From Pseudomonadota bacterium (GTDB lineage: Bacteria; Desulfobacterota; Desulfovibrionia; Desulfovibrionales; Desulfomicrobiaceae): 64,000 nucleotides of DNA. Positions 10,167 to 18,893 of this stretch are shown piece by piece. The number at the start of each line of letters is the position of its first letter. Within the stretch, counting starts at the first letter, position 1. The stretch is taken from the NCBI GenBank assembly GCA_018902545.1, contig JAHIQM010000002.1, positions 186,001 through 250,000 on the forward strand, read 5' to 3'. Under the pieces are notes generated by a model. That model saw nothing but the letters and a program-made list of their open reading frames with translations, made no database searches and had not been told where the DNA came from. Position numbers and translations under genes: made by a program.

Positions 10167-12049
10167 CACCGGCGCTCGATCTTTCTCCAGCACAGAAACG
10201 CGATCAGGCAGGACAGGGTGCCGCCGATCCAGATCCAGTTGACCAGCGGATTGACGCTGATCTTCAGGCTGGCCGTGCCCTGCTCGTCGAAGCCGAGCAG
10301 CGTGGCGTAGATTTCCTCGCCCAGGGACGGGATGACCGAGACCTCGGCAAAGGTCGACTGCTCGAAGTTGCGGTACTGGCGCTTTTCCGGGGCCATGTTG
10401 CCAACAGCCTTTCCATCGCGGGTCACGGTCAGCAGGGCGGCGTGGCTGTTCATGGCCGGGTTGGCGTGGTCGTGAGTCAGTTCGGTGAAGAGGATCTCAT
10501 AGCTGCCCACGTTCATGGTCTGGCCCGGGGTCAGTACGGCCTCGCCCTCCACCTTGTAGGGCCCGGAAAAGGCCACGCCAAGCACCATCAGCGCCACGCC
10601 CATGTGCACGCCGTAGGCGCCCCATGACGGCAGGAAGGCGCGAGCGGCCTTGTTGCGGACAAAGTACAGCGTGATGGAGGCGACCATCATGAACCCCGAG
10701 GCCGAGGAAAAGAGGGCCAGGGGCTGGGTGTAGCCCAGCGCGTAGATGACCACCGCCGCTCCGACACCCACGCCCAGGACCAGCCCCATGGCTGGCTTGT
10801 CGCTGATGCCGCTCTTCTGGGAAAACCAGGGGCACACGGCCATGATGAGGGCCAGGACAGCGAAAAGGGGCAGGCAGACCCGGTTGTAGAAACCGGCGTC
10901 AAGACCCACGGGGTTCGCACTCCACAGGGTGCTGATGACCGGCCAGAGCACTCCCAGGAAGACGATGGCCCCCAGGCACAAAAAGAGCCAGGACGCCAGG
11001 AAGAGCATGCCCGGCCGACTGGTGAAGTCGTCGATGCGGGTCACGTCGTCCTTGCGCTGCACAAGGCAGACATAGAGCATAAACGCGACCCCGGCGATCA
11101 TGAAGACCAGCAGCGGCACGCCCATGCGGCTGCCGCCGAAAGCGTGCACGGAATCGATGAGCCCGCTGCGCACCACGAAGGTGGCGAAAAAGCAGAGCAG
11201 AAGGGTCAGGGAGGCCAGGAGCACGTTGGTCCGCAGCAGGGTTCCGCGCGTGCGCCCGACAATGGCGGTGTGAATGAAGGCGGTGCCGACCAGCCAGGGG
11301 ATGAGGGATGCGTTCTCAACCGGATCCCAGGCCCAGTACCCGCCCCAGCCCAGTTCCATGTAGGCCCACCAGGCTCCGAGGATGATGCCCGAGGTCAGGA
11401 AGATCCAGGCCACGATGTTCCAGTTGCGGCACAGGTCAAGCCATTCGCGGCCGCCGCCCGAGAGGCGTGAGGCCAGGGCCAGACAGCAGGGGATGGTGTA
11501 CCCGGCGTATCCCAGGAAAAGAAGGGGCGGATGGAAGATCATGCCCGGATTCTGCAGCAGGGGGTTCATGCCCCGGCCATCGGCGGGAACGGGATCAAGG
11601 CGCATGAAGGGGTTGCTCGGTCCGGTCAGGGCAAAGAGGAAGAATATCTCGACCAGGAAGAAGATTATCCAGAAGTACACCTTGGTCCGGTCATCCAGAC
11701 GGGAATACCCCGGAGTGTAGATCATGCAACAGCCCATGACGGCCACGCACAGGTACCAGAACAGGAAGGAGCCGTTCTGACCGGCCCAGAAGGCCGTCAC
11801 CGCGTAGAACATGGGCAGGAAGTTGTCAGTGTAGTCGCGGACGTAGACGTAGGAGTAGTCGCGGACCACAAGCGCCTGCACCAGGACCACGGAAACCGCG
11901 AGGACCACGACGGTCAGCAGGATCTGCCCTTTTTCGAGCAGGGCTACGGTGTCGAAATCATCTTTGAGGGCCTTCATCCCGGCCGTCGCGGTCAAACCCA
12001 CGGCGGCCAGCATGCTCAGGAGGAGTGCTGTGAAACTGATGGCGTGCAT
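10166..12049 (-). CDS. ccmF: CcmF, cytochrome c haem lyase subunit
   Basis: Large inner-membrane protein that attaches haem to apocytochrome c CxxCH motifs. It has 627 residues and about 14 membrane segments. The WWD domain, WGGYWAWDPVENASLIPWL, starts near residue 230, and flanking periplasmic histidines are present (for example FHPPLLFLGYAG near residue 165). A C-terminal periplasmic domain covers about residues 490-600 before the last helix. It follows ccmE by 57 nt. Confidence 0.96.
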   Translation of the reverse strand: MHAISFTALLLSMLAAVGLTATAGMKALKDDFDTVALLEKGQILLTVVVLAVSVVLVQALVVRDYSYVYVRDYTDNFLPMFYAVTAFWAGQNGSFLFWYLCVAVMGCCMIYTPGYSRLDDRTKVYFWIIFFLVEIFFLFALTGPSNPFMRLDPVPADGRGMNPLLQNPGMIFHPPLLFLGYAGYTIPCCLALASRLSGGGREWLDLCRNWNIVAWIFLTSGIILGAWWAYMELGWGGYWAWDPVENASLIPWLVGTAFIHTAIVGRTRGTLLRTNVLLASLTLLLCFFATFVVRSGLIDSVHAFGGSRMGVPLLVFMIAGVAFMLYVCLVQRKDDVTRIDDFTSRPGMLFLASWLFLCLGAIVFLGVLWPVISTLWSANPVGLDAGFYNRVCLPLFAVLALIMAVCPWFSQKSGISDKPAMGLVLGVGVGAAVVIYALGYTQPLALFSSASGFMMVASITLYFVRNKAARAFLPSWGAYGVHMGVALMVLGVAFSGPYKVEGEAVLTPGQTMNVGSYEILFTELTHDHANPAMNSHAALLTVTRDGKAVGNMAPEKRQYRNFEQSTFAEVSVIPSLGEEIYATLLGFDEQGTASLKISVNPLVNWIWIGGTLSCLIAFLCWRKIERR

Positions 12050-12106
12050 GAAGCGGGGTATCCTCGTGGAGGTTCTGGTTGCGAAAAAAAGGGACTGGGC
12101 CGCAGA

Positions 12107-12550
12107 CTAGCCGACGGATCCGGGAGGACGCATCTGGCCCTTGTCGTTTTTCTCGTATTTGGACGGACATTTGGTCATCATGGTAGTCGCCTCGAACACC
12201 CTGGTGTCGGCCGTGAACGAGCCTTCGAGGATGACCTCGACCCCGGCCTTGAAGGTGTCGGGGACCGCGCCCCTGAAATGAACGCGGATGGTCTGGTTCG
12301 GGTCGTCCGAATCCTGGGCGAAAAAGGACACGCCCAGGGACGACGGGTCGTGCTCGATGCCGTTGTCGGCAACGGTGCCGAACAGCCGCGCCTGGGTCAG
12401 TTTTTCGGCTGGCATGGCCAGCGCTTCGGAAACATTGAGGAAATATACGGAATTCTGGGACAGGCCACTGATGAGAAGGTAGCCAACACCGGTGCCAACA
12501 AGCAGGATGGCGGCCAGATAGACCCATTTCTGATTTTTTGCGGTACTCAT
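12107..12550 (-). CDS. ccmE: CcmE, periplasmic haem chaperone, cysteine type
   Basis: It carries haem covalently from CcmC to CcmF. The 147 residues start at ATG 12550 (MSTAKNQKWVYLAAILLVG), with GGAGACTATT upstream and an N-terminal membrane anchor. The OB-fold core includes VRVHFRGAVPDTF-like and VEVILEGSF strands. The haem-attachment segment reads MMTKCPSKYE, so the position normally filled by histidine (HxxxY) is cysteine (CxxxY). Cysteine-type CcmE is known from Desulfovibrio and some archaea. It is the first gene of the ccm operon; a 238-bp gap separates it from the divergent phosphatase gene. Confidence 0.94.
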   Translation of the reverse strand: MSTAKNQKWVYLAAILLVGTGVGYLLISGLSQNSVYFLNVSEALAMPAEKLTQARLFGTVADNGIEHDPSSLGVSFFAQDSDDPNQTIRVHFRGAVPDTFKAGVEVILEGSFTADTRVFEATTMMTKCPSKYEKNDKGQMRPPGSVG

Positions 12551-12788
12551 AATAGTCTCCGGTTTCAATGTGACCCGGCTCCTAGCACGAACCGTCATCA
12601 CCTGTCACGACGCCTTGCGCGCCGACAAGCACGCGCATATCCACAACCAGACCAGTTTAGTCAACGTTTTCATCCGAAAAATTTCGCCCGTCGGCCTCCG
12701 GCAGGCCACGCATACGAAGCGATCCATTTCATTTCTTGACCTGGCAGCGCTTACCGATCAAAAAAGCCCATCTTCGGCAAGGACAAAT

Positions 12789-13403
12789 ATGACCGGCATA
12801 GACACCATTCTTCTCGACCGCGACGGAACGCTCATCGAAGAGCGCCACTACCTGCGCGACCCGGACCTGGTCACGCTCATCCCGGGCGTGGCCGCGCCCC
12901 TGCGCCGTCTGGGGGAGCTTGGCTGCAGCTTCTACCTGGCCAGCAACCAGAGCGGCATCGGACGGGGGCTTTTCAGCGCCGACGAGTACCGCCGGGTGCA
13001 CGCGCGCCTGGAGGAGCTGCTGCTGGCCGAAGGCATCCGCCTCGCCGGGGCGGCGCACTGCCCCCACGCGCCCGAAGACGGCTGCCAGTGCCGCAAGCCG
13101 CGCCCCGGACTCTGGCAGGAGCTGGCTGGTACATTCGGCCTGTCCGCCAGCAACACTGTCATGATCGGGGACAAGGTCGCCGACATCCGTTTCGGCCAGG
13201 CCATCGGCTGCGCAGAAACTGTTCTGGTGCTGACCGGACATGGCCCCGAAGCGGCTCGCAGCCTGGGCCTTGAAGCGCCAGGCGCCCCCGTGCAGCGCTG
13301 CCCTCCGGGCCCGGACCGCCCGACCTGGCTGGCCCGCGACCTTGGCAGCTACCTGAGCCAATTTGTGCAAAAAAAGGAACATGTGCATGCACATCGGGTT
13401 TGA
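12789..13403 (+). CDS. gmhB: HAD phosphatase, GmhB/histidinol-phosphatase family
   Basis: Probably D-glycero-D-manno-heptose 1,7-bisphosphate phosphatase of LPS heptose synthesis. It has 204 residues from ATG 12789, preceded by AAGGAC. HAD motif I is DRDGT near residue 10, motif II is SNQSGIG near residue 55, and motif IV is GDKVADI near residue 125. The zinc loop CPHAPEDGCQCRKP is typical of this subfamily. Histidinol-phosphatase is the alternative; the two glycosyltransferases that follow favour heptose metabolism. The 3' end overlaps the next gene. Confidence 0.8.
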   Translation: MTGIDTILLDRDGTLIEERHYLRDPDLVTLIPGVAAPLRRLGELGCSFYLASNQSGIGRGLFSADEYRRVHARLEELLLAEGIRLAGAAHCPHAPEDGCQCRKPRPGLWQELAGTFGLSASNTVMIGDKVADIRFGQAIGCAETVLVLTGHGPEAARSLGLEAPGAPVQRCPPGPDRPTWLARDLGSYLSQFVQKKEHVHAHRV

Positions 13404-14532
13404 CGCCAAGCGCTTCTTCCACAACCGCACCGGTCTGGGTAATTACGCACGCAGCACTATCCTGGGGCTGGCGGAGTATTTTCCCGGGCACAGCTATACG
13501 CTGTTCACCCCACGCGCGACCGGAGAGTTTTGCACATTACCCACGCAACGTGGCCTTATTGTGCAGGAAGCGTGCCCGCTGGGAGGCATGTTTGCTGCCC
13601 TGTGGCGCAGCCTGGGCATCCCCCGCGCCGCCCGCCGCCACAACCTCGATATCTACCACGGCCTGTCCCACGAGCTGCCCCTGACCTCTTTCGGACCGGG
13701 CACGCGGACCGTGGTCACGATGCATGACCTGCTTTTTCTGACCCATCCGCACCTCTACCCGTGGATCGACCGCCAGCTCTACGCATCCAAATACCGGCAA
13801 AGCTGCAGGCGCGCAGACATGGTTGTCGCCATCAGCCAAAAGACCGCCGATGACGTGCACGAAATTTTCGGCATACCCCGGGACCGCATCCGCGTGGTCT
13901 ACCAGAGCTGCTCCCCCGCGTTTTCCGACCTCCGGGACGTTGACGACGCGGCCAGGCTGCGCCAGAAGTACCGCCTCCCGGAGCGGTATGCGCTCTTTGT
14001 CGGCGCCCTCATCGCGCGCAAGGGTGCGCAGACGCTCATTGCCGCCCTGGCGGAGCTGCCCGCGGCCGACCGGCCGGACCTGGTCATCGTCGGCACGGGC
14101 CCCCTTCAGGCGGCACTGCGCGACCAGGCCCGGGCCCTGGGCCTGGTGGACCGGGTCCACTTTGCGGGCCGGGTCGACGACGCCGATCTGCCCGGCCTGT
14201 ACCGACAGGCCAGCGTCTTTGCGTACCCGTCCGTGGGCGAAGGCTTCGGCATCCCGATCCTTGAAGCCCTTGGCAGCCGCGTCCCGGTCATCACCTCCAC
14301 CGGGTCCTGTTTTTCCGAACCCGGCGGGGACGCGGCCCTGTACACCGCGCCGGGGGATGTCCCGGAGCTGGCCCGGGCCCTGTCCAGGGTTCTGGGGGAC
14401 GAGGCCTTGCGCCGGGACATGATCGAGAAGGGCGTCCGCCACGCCCACAACTTCCACTCCTCGCGCACCTCGGCCGCCCTCATGGAGGTCTACGCCGAAC
14501 TGTGCGGCACAGCAGAACAGGAACACCCATGA
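13387..14532 (+). CDS. Glycosyltransferase family 4
   Basis: Cytoplasmic GT-B enzyme that probably adds a sugar to LPS core or a surface glycan. It has 381 residues. The N-terminal lobe contains GLGNYARSTILG, and the C-terminal lobe has the GT4 donor-binding block GEGFGIPILEAL with the E-x7-E pair near residue 285. The start is set at ATG 13387 (MHIGFDAKRFF), with AGGA at proper spacing. ATG 13381 is too close to that RBS. It overlaps gmhB by 17 nt and the next gene by 4 nt. Confidence 0.87.
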   Translation: MHIGFDAKRFFHNRTGLGNYARSTILGLAEYFPGHSYTLFTPRATGEFCTLPTQRGLIVQEACPLGGMFAALWRSLGIPRAARRHNLDIYHGLSHELPLTSFGPGTRTVVTMHDLLFLTHPHLYPWIDRQLYASKYRQSCRRADMVVAISQKTADDVHEIFGIPRDRIRVVYQSCSPAFSDLRDVDDAARLRQKYRLPERYALFVGALIARKGAQTLIAALAELPAADRPDLVIVGTGPLQAALRDQARALGLVDRVHFAGRVDDADLPGLYRQASVFAYPSVGEGFGIPILEALGSRVPVITSTGSCFSEPGGDAALYTAPGDVPELARALSRVLGDEALRRDMIEKGVRHAHNFHSSRTSAALMEVYAELCGTAEQEHP

Positions 14533-15536
14533 CGATGCCTTTTCGCGACCGGGAATGCCTGACCGTGCGTCTGAGCGCGCTTGGCGACGCCATCCTGACC
14601 ACGGGCGTGCTCGCGTACTGGCACAGCCAGGCCGGGCTGACCTTCCGGGTGCTGACCCGGCCCCAGCTGGCCCCGATCTTTGCCCACCATCCGGCCGTAA
14701 GCCAGGTCGTGGCCGTCAGGGATGAAGACCTGCGCGGCGCGGGCTGGATCAGATTCTGCCGCTCCCTGGCTGGTGAGATGGGCGACCTGCCGCTGATCGA
14801 CCTGCACGGCAACCTGCGCACCCTGATGCTGCGCCTGCTGTGGCCCGGCCCCACCCGCACCTACCCCAAGTTCTCGCTGAGCAGGCGGCTCTTCCTGACC
14901 AGCCGCCATCCCCGGCTCTCCGCCAGACTCCGCCGCCTGAACGTCCCGCAGCGCTACTGCCTGGCCCTTGATGCCTCGACCGTGGACCCGGCTGACCTCA
15001 GACCGCGCATCTTCCTTCAGCGTGAAGAAAAGGCCCTGGCCAGTGAAACATTTGCACGCCTGGGCGTGACGCGCCCCGTCGCCATTCACCCCTACGCCAC
15101 CCACCCGGCCAAGACCCCGCGCCCGGAGGTCTGGAAAGAGCTGATCCAGGCGCTGCGGTCCAGGGGCGACGAGGTCATCATCATCGGCAGGCACGACCGC
15201 CCTCTTTTGCCCGATGACCCGCACGACCTGACCAATGCCACGGACCTGCGCGCCACCTCGGCGGTCCTGTCCCTGTGCCGGGCCCTGGTCACCGGCGACT
15301 CCGGCCCCATGCACCTGGCCACAGCCGTGGACACGCCTGTTGTGGCCCTGTTCGGCCCCACGACCGAGGAGTGGGGCTTCTACCCTTCAGGCCCCCGCGA
15401 CAAGGCTCACCAGATCTCCTGCCCCAAGGCCCCCTGCTCCCTGCACGGCCAGGACGCGTGCGCCCTTGGCAACGCCTGCATGCGAGACATCTCAGCCCCT
15501 TTGCTGCTTGAGCTGCTCGATTCGCTGGCGATTTAA
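14529..15536 (+). CDS. Glycosyltransferase family 9 (heptosyltransferase-like)
   Basis: Probable ADP-heptose:LPS heptosyltransferase. It has 335 residues. The N-terminus LTVRLSALGDAILTTGVL is the family nucleotide-fold start, and GDSGPMHLATAVDTPVVALFGPT near residue 255 is the donor-binding signature of GT9. ATGA overlaps the GT4 stop, with AGGA upstream. Together with the GmhB-like phosphatase it forms a three-gene LPS-core type operon. The exact acceptor cannot be read from sequence. Confidence 0.87.
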   Translation: MTMPFRDRECLTVRLSALGDAILTTGVLAYWHSQAGLTFRVLTRPQLAPIFAHHPAVSQVVAVRDEDLRGAGWIRFCRSLAGEMGDLPLIDLHGNLRTLMLRLLWPGPTRTYPKFSLSRRLFLTSRHPRLSARLRRLNVPQRYCLALDASTVDPADLRPRIFLQREEKALASETFARLGVTRPVAIHPYATHPAKTPRPEVWKELIQALRSRGDEVIIIGRHDRPLLPDDPHDLTNATDLRATSAVLSLCRALVTGDSGPMHLATAVDTPVVALFGPTTEEWGFYPSGPRDKAHQISCPKAPCSLHGQDACALGNACMRDISAPLLLELLDSLAI

Positions 15537-15612
15537 AGCAACCCCGTCTTTTTGTTGACGCCGTTCCTCTTTTTTAATAGGAACAATTATCAAGATTTAA
15601 AGAGGTATCGAA

Positions 15613-16026
15613 ATGAAAGAACTCTTGGGAAAGGACATGCGCCTGACCAATCAGCGCAGGATGATCCTGGAAGAGCTTAAGTCCGTGACCACCCATCCCA
15701 CCGCCGACGAGATCTACGGCATGGTGCGCCAGAAACTGCCGCGCATCAGCCTGGGCACCGTTTACCGCAACCTTGAAGTGCTCAGCTCCCTGGGGCTGGT
15801 GCGTAAACTGGAAAACGCGGCCGGGCAGAAGCGCTTTGACGGCGACGTATCGCCCCATCACCATATCCGCTGCGACACCTGCGGCAAGGTGGGAGATATT
15901 TTCGACGCTCCGGACGTCTCCGGCATCGAGCTGGGGGTGAGTACCGATTTCCAGATCACCGGCCTGAGCCTTGAGTTCTCGGGCATCTGCCCGCAGTGCC
16001 TGAGCGCCAAGCGGCTCGCCCAGTAG
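15613..16026 (+). CDS. perR: Fur-family peroxide regulator, PerR type
   Basis: Metal-dependent repressor that probably senses peroxide. It has 137 residues. A winged helix occupies the N-terminal half ([32 protein letters not shown]). The metal site HHHIRC and two structural-zinc pairs, CDTC and CPQC, follow. Five residues after the second cysteine of the first pair there is Asp (CGKVGD), as in PerR; Fur proteins usually have Glu there. It stands directly before the Dfx-rubredoxin-Roo genes, which are natural targets. A TTGACG hexamer at 15555-15560 may be a -35 element, but I see no convincing -10. Confidence 0.88.
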   Translation: MKELLGKDMRLTNQRRMILEELKSVTTHPTADEIYGMVRQKLPRISLGTVYRNLEVLSSLGLVRKLENAAGQKRFDGDVSPHHHIRCDTCGKVGDIFDAPDVSGIELGVSTDFQITGLSLEFSGICPQCLSAKRLAQ

Positions 16027-16132
16027 CTACTTTGACGTCAATCATCTCACAATTGCCAAATTTGCTGGAACAGCGCGACGATTCGTGGTAGCTGTTCAGC
16101 TAAATTCATTCTTGAAACGTCCAGGAGAAAAA

Positions 16133-16513
16133 ATGGCTGAAAGACTCGAAGTGTACAAGTGCGACCTGTGCGGAAATATTGTCGAAGTTATGCATGGCGG
16201 CGGCGGAGCCCTGGTCTGCTGCGGCGAGGACATGAAGCTTCAGGTCGAAGGCACCGTGGATGCGGCGCGGGAAAAACACGTCCCCGTCATCCACAAGACA
16301 TCCACGGGCTACAAGGTCGTGGTCGGCGAAGTGGCTCATCCCATGCTCGACGCCCATTATATTGAATGGATCGAGCTCGTGGCCGACGACAAGGTCTACC
16401 GCCAGTACCTCAAACCCGGCCAGACGCCCGAGGCCGAGTTCTGCATCCAGGCGGAGAAGGTCACGGCCCGGGAATACTGTAACCTGCACGGACAGTGGAA
16501 AATCGAAAACTAA
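16133..16513 (+). CDS. dfx: Desulfoferrodoxin (superoxide reductase, class I)
   Basis: It reduces superoxide to H2O2 in the cytoplasm, using electrons from rubredoxin. The 126 residues match class I Dfx. Centre I (FeS4) ligands are C10, C13, C29 and C30 (CDLC, VCC). The catalytic centre II ligands are H49, H69, H75, C116 and H119, with the E47-K48 pair next to H49. The ATG at 16133 follows CAGGAGAAAAA. It is first in a dfx-rub-roo arrangement known from Desulfovibrio. Confidence 0.97.
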   Translation: MAERLEVYKCDLCGNIVEVMHGGGGALVCCGEDMKLQVEGTVDAAREKHVPVIHKTSTGYKVVVGEVAHPMLDAHYIEWIELVADDKVYRQYLKPGQTPEAEFCIQAEKVTAREYCNLHGQWKIEN

Positions 16514-16527
16514 AGGAGATACTTCAT

Positions 16528-16689
16528 ATGGACAAATACGTTTGCACACTCTGCGGCTATGTTTACGATCCTGCCATCGGTGACCCGGACAGCGGCGTAG
16601 CCCCCGGAACCAAGTTCGAAGACATTCCCGACGACTGGTCCTGTCCGGTCTGCGGAGCCGGCAAGGAAGACTTCGCCAAGGAAGACTAG
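16528..16689 (+). CDS. rub: Rubredoxin
   Basis: A 53-residue one-iron electron carrier, [20 protein letters not shown] and onward. The iron is held by CTLC (residues 6 and 9) and CPVC (near residues 39 and 42). It supplies electrons to Dfx and to Roo. A strong RBS, AAAGGAGATA, lies ahead of the ATG at 16528. It is 14 nt after dfx and is followed by a strong terminator. Confidence 0.98.
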   Translation: MDKYVCTLCGYVYDPAIGDPDSGVAPGTKFEDIPDDWSCPVCGAGKEDFAKED

Positions 16690-16696
16690 TTTTTGG

Positions 16697-16734
16697 GGGC
16701 CAGCCCGGCACATGCGGGCTGGCCCTGTTTTTTT
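16697..16734 (+). terminator. Rho-independent terminator between rub and roo
   Basis: GGGCCAGCCCG pairs with CGGGCTGGCCC (11 bp) around a 7-nt loop, followed by TGTTTTTTT. It is one of the best terminator structures in the window, and it lies inside what is usually called the rbo-rub-roo operon. Confidence 0.92.
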
Positions 16735-16788
16735 CACGCTCAGCTCCCCGCCCCCGGCGGGGTCACCATGTTGTAAGGACATCTCTCA

Positions 16789-17997
16789 ATGCCAGTTACC
16801 GAAATCAAAAAAGACATTTACTGGGTCGGAGTGGTGGACTGGAACATCCACGATTTCCACGGATACTCCAGATCCCCCCAGGGAACGACATATAACGCCT
16901 ATCTGGTCATGGACGAAAAGATCACCCTTTTTGACTCCGTCCCGGCCAAGTTCCAGATGGACCTGTACCACCAGATCCGCTCCCTGATCCCGCTGGAAAA
17001 GATAGACTACATCGTCTGCAACCACGTCGAGCCGGACCATTCCGGGGCCATGCCCTTCCTGATGGACAAGATCCAGCCCGAGAAGGTGTTCTGCTCAAAA
17101 CTCGGCCACCGCATGCTCCTCGACCACTTCCACCAGCCCGACTGGCCGTACCAGACCGTGCAGACCGGCGACTCCATCAGCCTTGGCAAGCGCACCGTGC
17201 AGTTCATGGAGGCGCGCATGCTGCACTGGCCCGACTCCATGTTCTCCTACATCCCAGAGGACAAGCTGCTCATCTCCAACGATGCCTTCGGTCAGAACAT
17301 CGCCTGCAGCGAGCGCTTCGACGACGAAATCGACCTGGCCATGCTCATGCGCGAGAGCTCGCACTACTACCACAACATCATCCTGCCCTACTCCCCGCGG
17401 GTCATCGCGGTGCTTGACGACGTGGCCAAGATGGGCCTTGAGATCGACATGATAGCCCCGGACCACGGCATCATCTGGCGCTCCAACGTACCGCTCATCC
17501 TTCAGGCCTACCGCGACTACGCCGAGCAGCGGCCCAACAAGAAGGCCGTCATCGTCTACGACACCATGTGGCATTCCACGGAAAAGATGGCCAAGGCCAT
17601 TGCCGAAGGGCTGATGGAGGAAGGCGTGGCTGTAAAGATCATGCACCTCAAGCAGTACCACCACAGCGACGTCATCGGCGAACTGGCCGACGCCACGGGC
17701 ATCATCTGCGGCTCCCCGACCCACAACAACGGCATCATGCCGCTCATGGCCGATTTTCTGACCTACATGAAGGGGCTGCGGCCCGTGGGACGCGTGGGTG
17801 CGGCCTTTGCCTCCTTTGGCTGGAGCGGCGAATCCCTCGGTGTCCTGACCGAATGGCTCAAATCGGCCAAGATCGAGGTCGTTGAACCTGGCGTGAAGTG
17901 CAAGAACGTGCCCGATCACGCCAAGCTTGCCGAATGCAAGGAACTGGGGCGCATGGTGGGCAAGGCCATTGTGGCCAAAGTGGAAGCACAGGCTTAA
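16789..17997 (+). CDS. roo: Flavodiiron rubredoxin:oxygen oxidoreductase
   Basis: It reduces O2 to water (and possibly NO) with electrons from rubredoxin in the cytoplasm. The 402 residues comprise an N-terminal metallo-beta-lactamase-like diiron domain (about 1-250) and a C-terminal flavodoxin domain (about 255-400, starting VIVYDTMWHSTEKMA). Diiron ligands are visible as HVEPDH near residue 80, H in MLHWPDS near 147, D in SNDAFG near 166 and H in APDHGI near 226. The RBS GTAAGGACA precedes the ATG. The terminator upstream means it may have its own promoter in 16735-16788. Confidence 0.97.
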   Translation: MPVTEIKKDIYWVGVVDWNIHDFHGYSRSPQGTTYNAYLVMDEKITLFDSVPAKFQMDLYHQIRSLIPLEKIDYIVCNHVEPDHSGAMPFLMDKIQPEKVFCSKLGHRMLLDHFHQPDWPYQTVQTGDSISLGKRTVQFMEARMLHWPDSMFSYIPEDKLLISNDAFGQNIACSERFDDEIDLAMLMRESSHYYHNIILPYSPRVIAVLDDVAKMGLEIDMIAPDHGIIWRSNVPLILQAYRDYAEQRPNKKAVIVYDTMWHSTEKMAKAIAEGLMEEGVAVKIMHLKQYHHSDVIGELADATGIICGSPTHNNGIMPLMADFLTYMKGLRPVGRVGAAFASFGWSGESLGVLTEWLKSAKIEVVEPGVKCKNVPDHAKLAECKELGRMVGKAIVAKVEAQA

Positions 17998-18007
17998 GGC
18001 GCATCCC

Positions 18008-18715
18008 ATGGCGCGCAACCGGGAAACCAAACGACACATCCTGGGCCTCCTGGCCAGCGACGGCTGGGAGGCGGGGCTTGAAAGCATGACGGGGCTCGGC
18101 CAACAGGCCGTGGCCCCGCTCTTTTCGGCCCTGTGCAACCCGTCGGCGCTGGTCCGCTGGCGCGCCGTCACCGGGTTCGGGATCGTGGTCGCCGCCCTGG
18201 CCGCCAAGACTCCGGAAAAGGCGCGGGTGGTCATGCGCCGCTTCATCTGGAGCCTCAACGACGAATCCGGGGGCATCGGCTGGGGCGCGCCCGAGGCCAT
18301 GGCCGAGATCATGACCCAAAGCCCGCTGGTTGCCGCCGAATACCACAACCACCTGCTGGCCTACATCCACGAGGATCACTGCCGCCCGGACTGCTATCTG
18401 GAATACGCCCCCCTGCGCCGCGGCGCGGTGTGGGGCGTGGCCCGTCTGGCGCAGGTTCGCCCTGACCTCGCGGCCAAGGCCGAGCCCGACCTGCTCTGCG
18501 CCCTGGCCGACTGCGACACAACCATCCGCGGCCTTGCGGCCTGGGCCTGCGGACAGCTCGGCCTGACCTCGGCCCTGCCGCTGCTCGAGCCCTTGAGCCG
18601 GGATCACTCGACCCTGGAACTGTATCGCGACCGCAAACTTCTGGAACCGACCCTGGCCGCCCTGGCCGCAGAGGCCATGGACCGGATCACTGGCCCGGCA
18701 CCCACACACATCTAA
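18008..18715 (+). CDS. HEAT-repeat protein, DVU0298-like
   Basis: The 235-residue soluble protein has no signal peptide. Alternating helices carry HEAT-like units (about residues 28-60, LGQQAVAPLFSALCNPSALVRWRAV, and about 155-200, LLCALADCDTTIRGLAAWACGQLG). A central block, DESGGIGWGAPEAMAEIM and CYLEYAPLRRGAVWGVARLA, resembles a family found in sulfate reducers. The function is unknown. It starts 10 nt after roo, with AAGGCG upstream, so it is probably co-transcribed with roo. A scaffold or adaptor role is a guess from the fold. Confidence 0.75.
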   Translation: MARNRETKRHILGLLASDGWEAGLESMTGLGQQAVAPLFSALCNPSALVRWRAVTGFGIVVAALAAKTPEKARVVMRRFIWSLNDESGGIGWGAPEAMAEIMTQSPLVAAEYHNHLLAYIHEDHCRPDCYLEYAPLRRGAVWGVARLAQVRPDLAAKAEPDLLCALADCDTTIRGLAAWACGQLGLTSALPLLEPLSRDHSTLELYRDRKLLEPTLAALAAEAMDRITGPAPTHI

Positions 18716-18717
18716 CC

Positions 18718-18875
18718 GGCTGCTCAAAAATCACAAATGTCCGGGCTGCTGAAATACTGGTGAAACGCGTAGAACAAAGAAACTCGGCCGAAGCATACGT
18801 GTGCCCGCAAGGGTATTTGGGTTCGGGTCTGAATTTTCTGCAGTGACAAAGCAGAGCTCCGGTTTTTCAGCAACC
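18718..18875. repeat. MITE-like 158-bp element upstream of cydA
   Basis: The ends GGCTGCTCAAAAATC (18718-18732) and GGTTTTTCAGCAACC (18861-18875) are inverted repeats matching at 12 of 15 positions. A further partial copy, GGCTGCTGAAATACTGG, begins at 18744. No coding capacity is seen. It starts 3 nt after the stop of the HEAT gene and ends 18 nt before the cydA ATG, so any cydA promoter must lie in it. No clear target-site duplication is visible. Confidence 0.5.
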
Positions 18876-18893
18876 AGCTAAAGGAGGCTTTCC

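Noticed and set aside
16027-16132. PerR box before dfx
   Set aside because: A TTGACG hexamer is present, but I cannot find a convincing 7-1-7 dyad of the TTATAAT type; peroxide control of dfx remains unproven from sequence.
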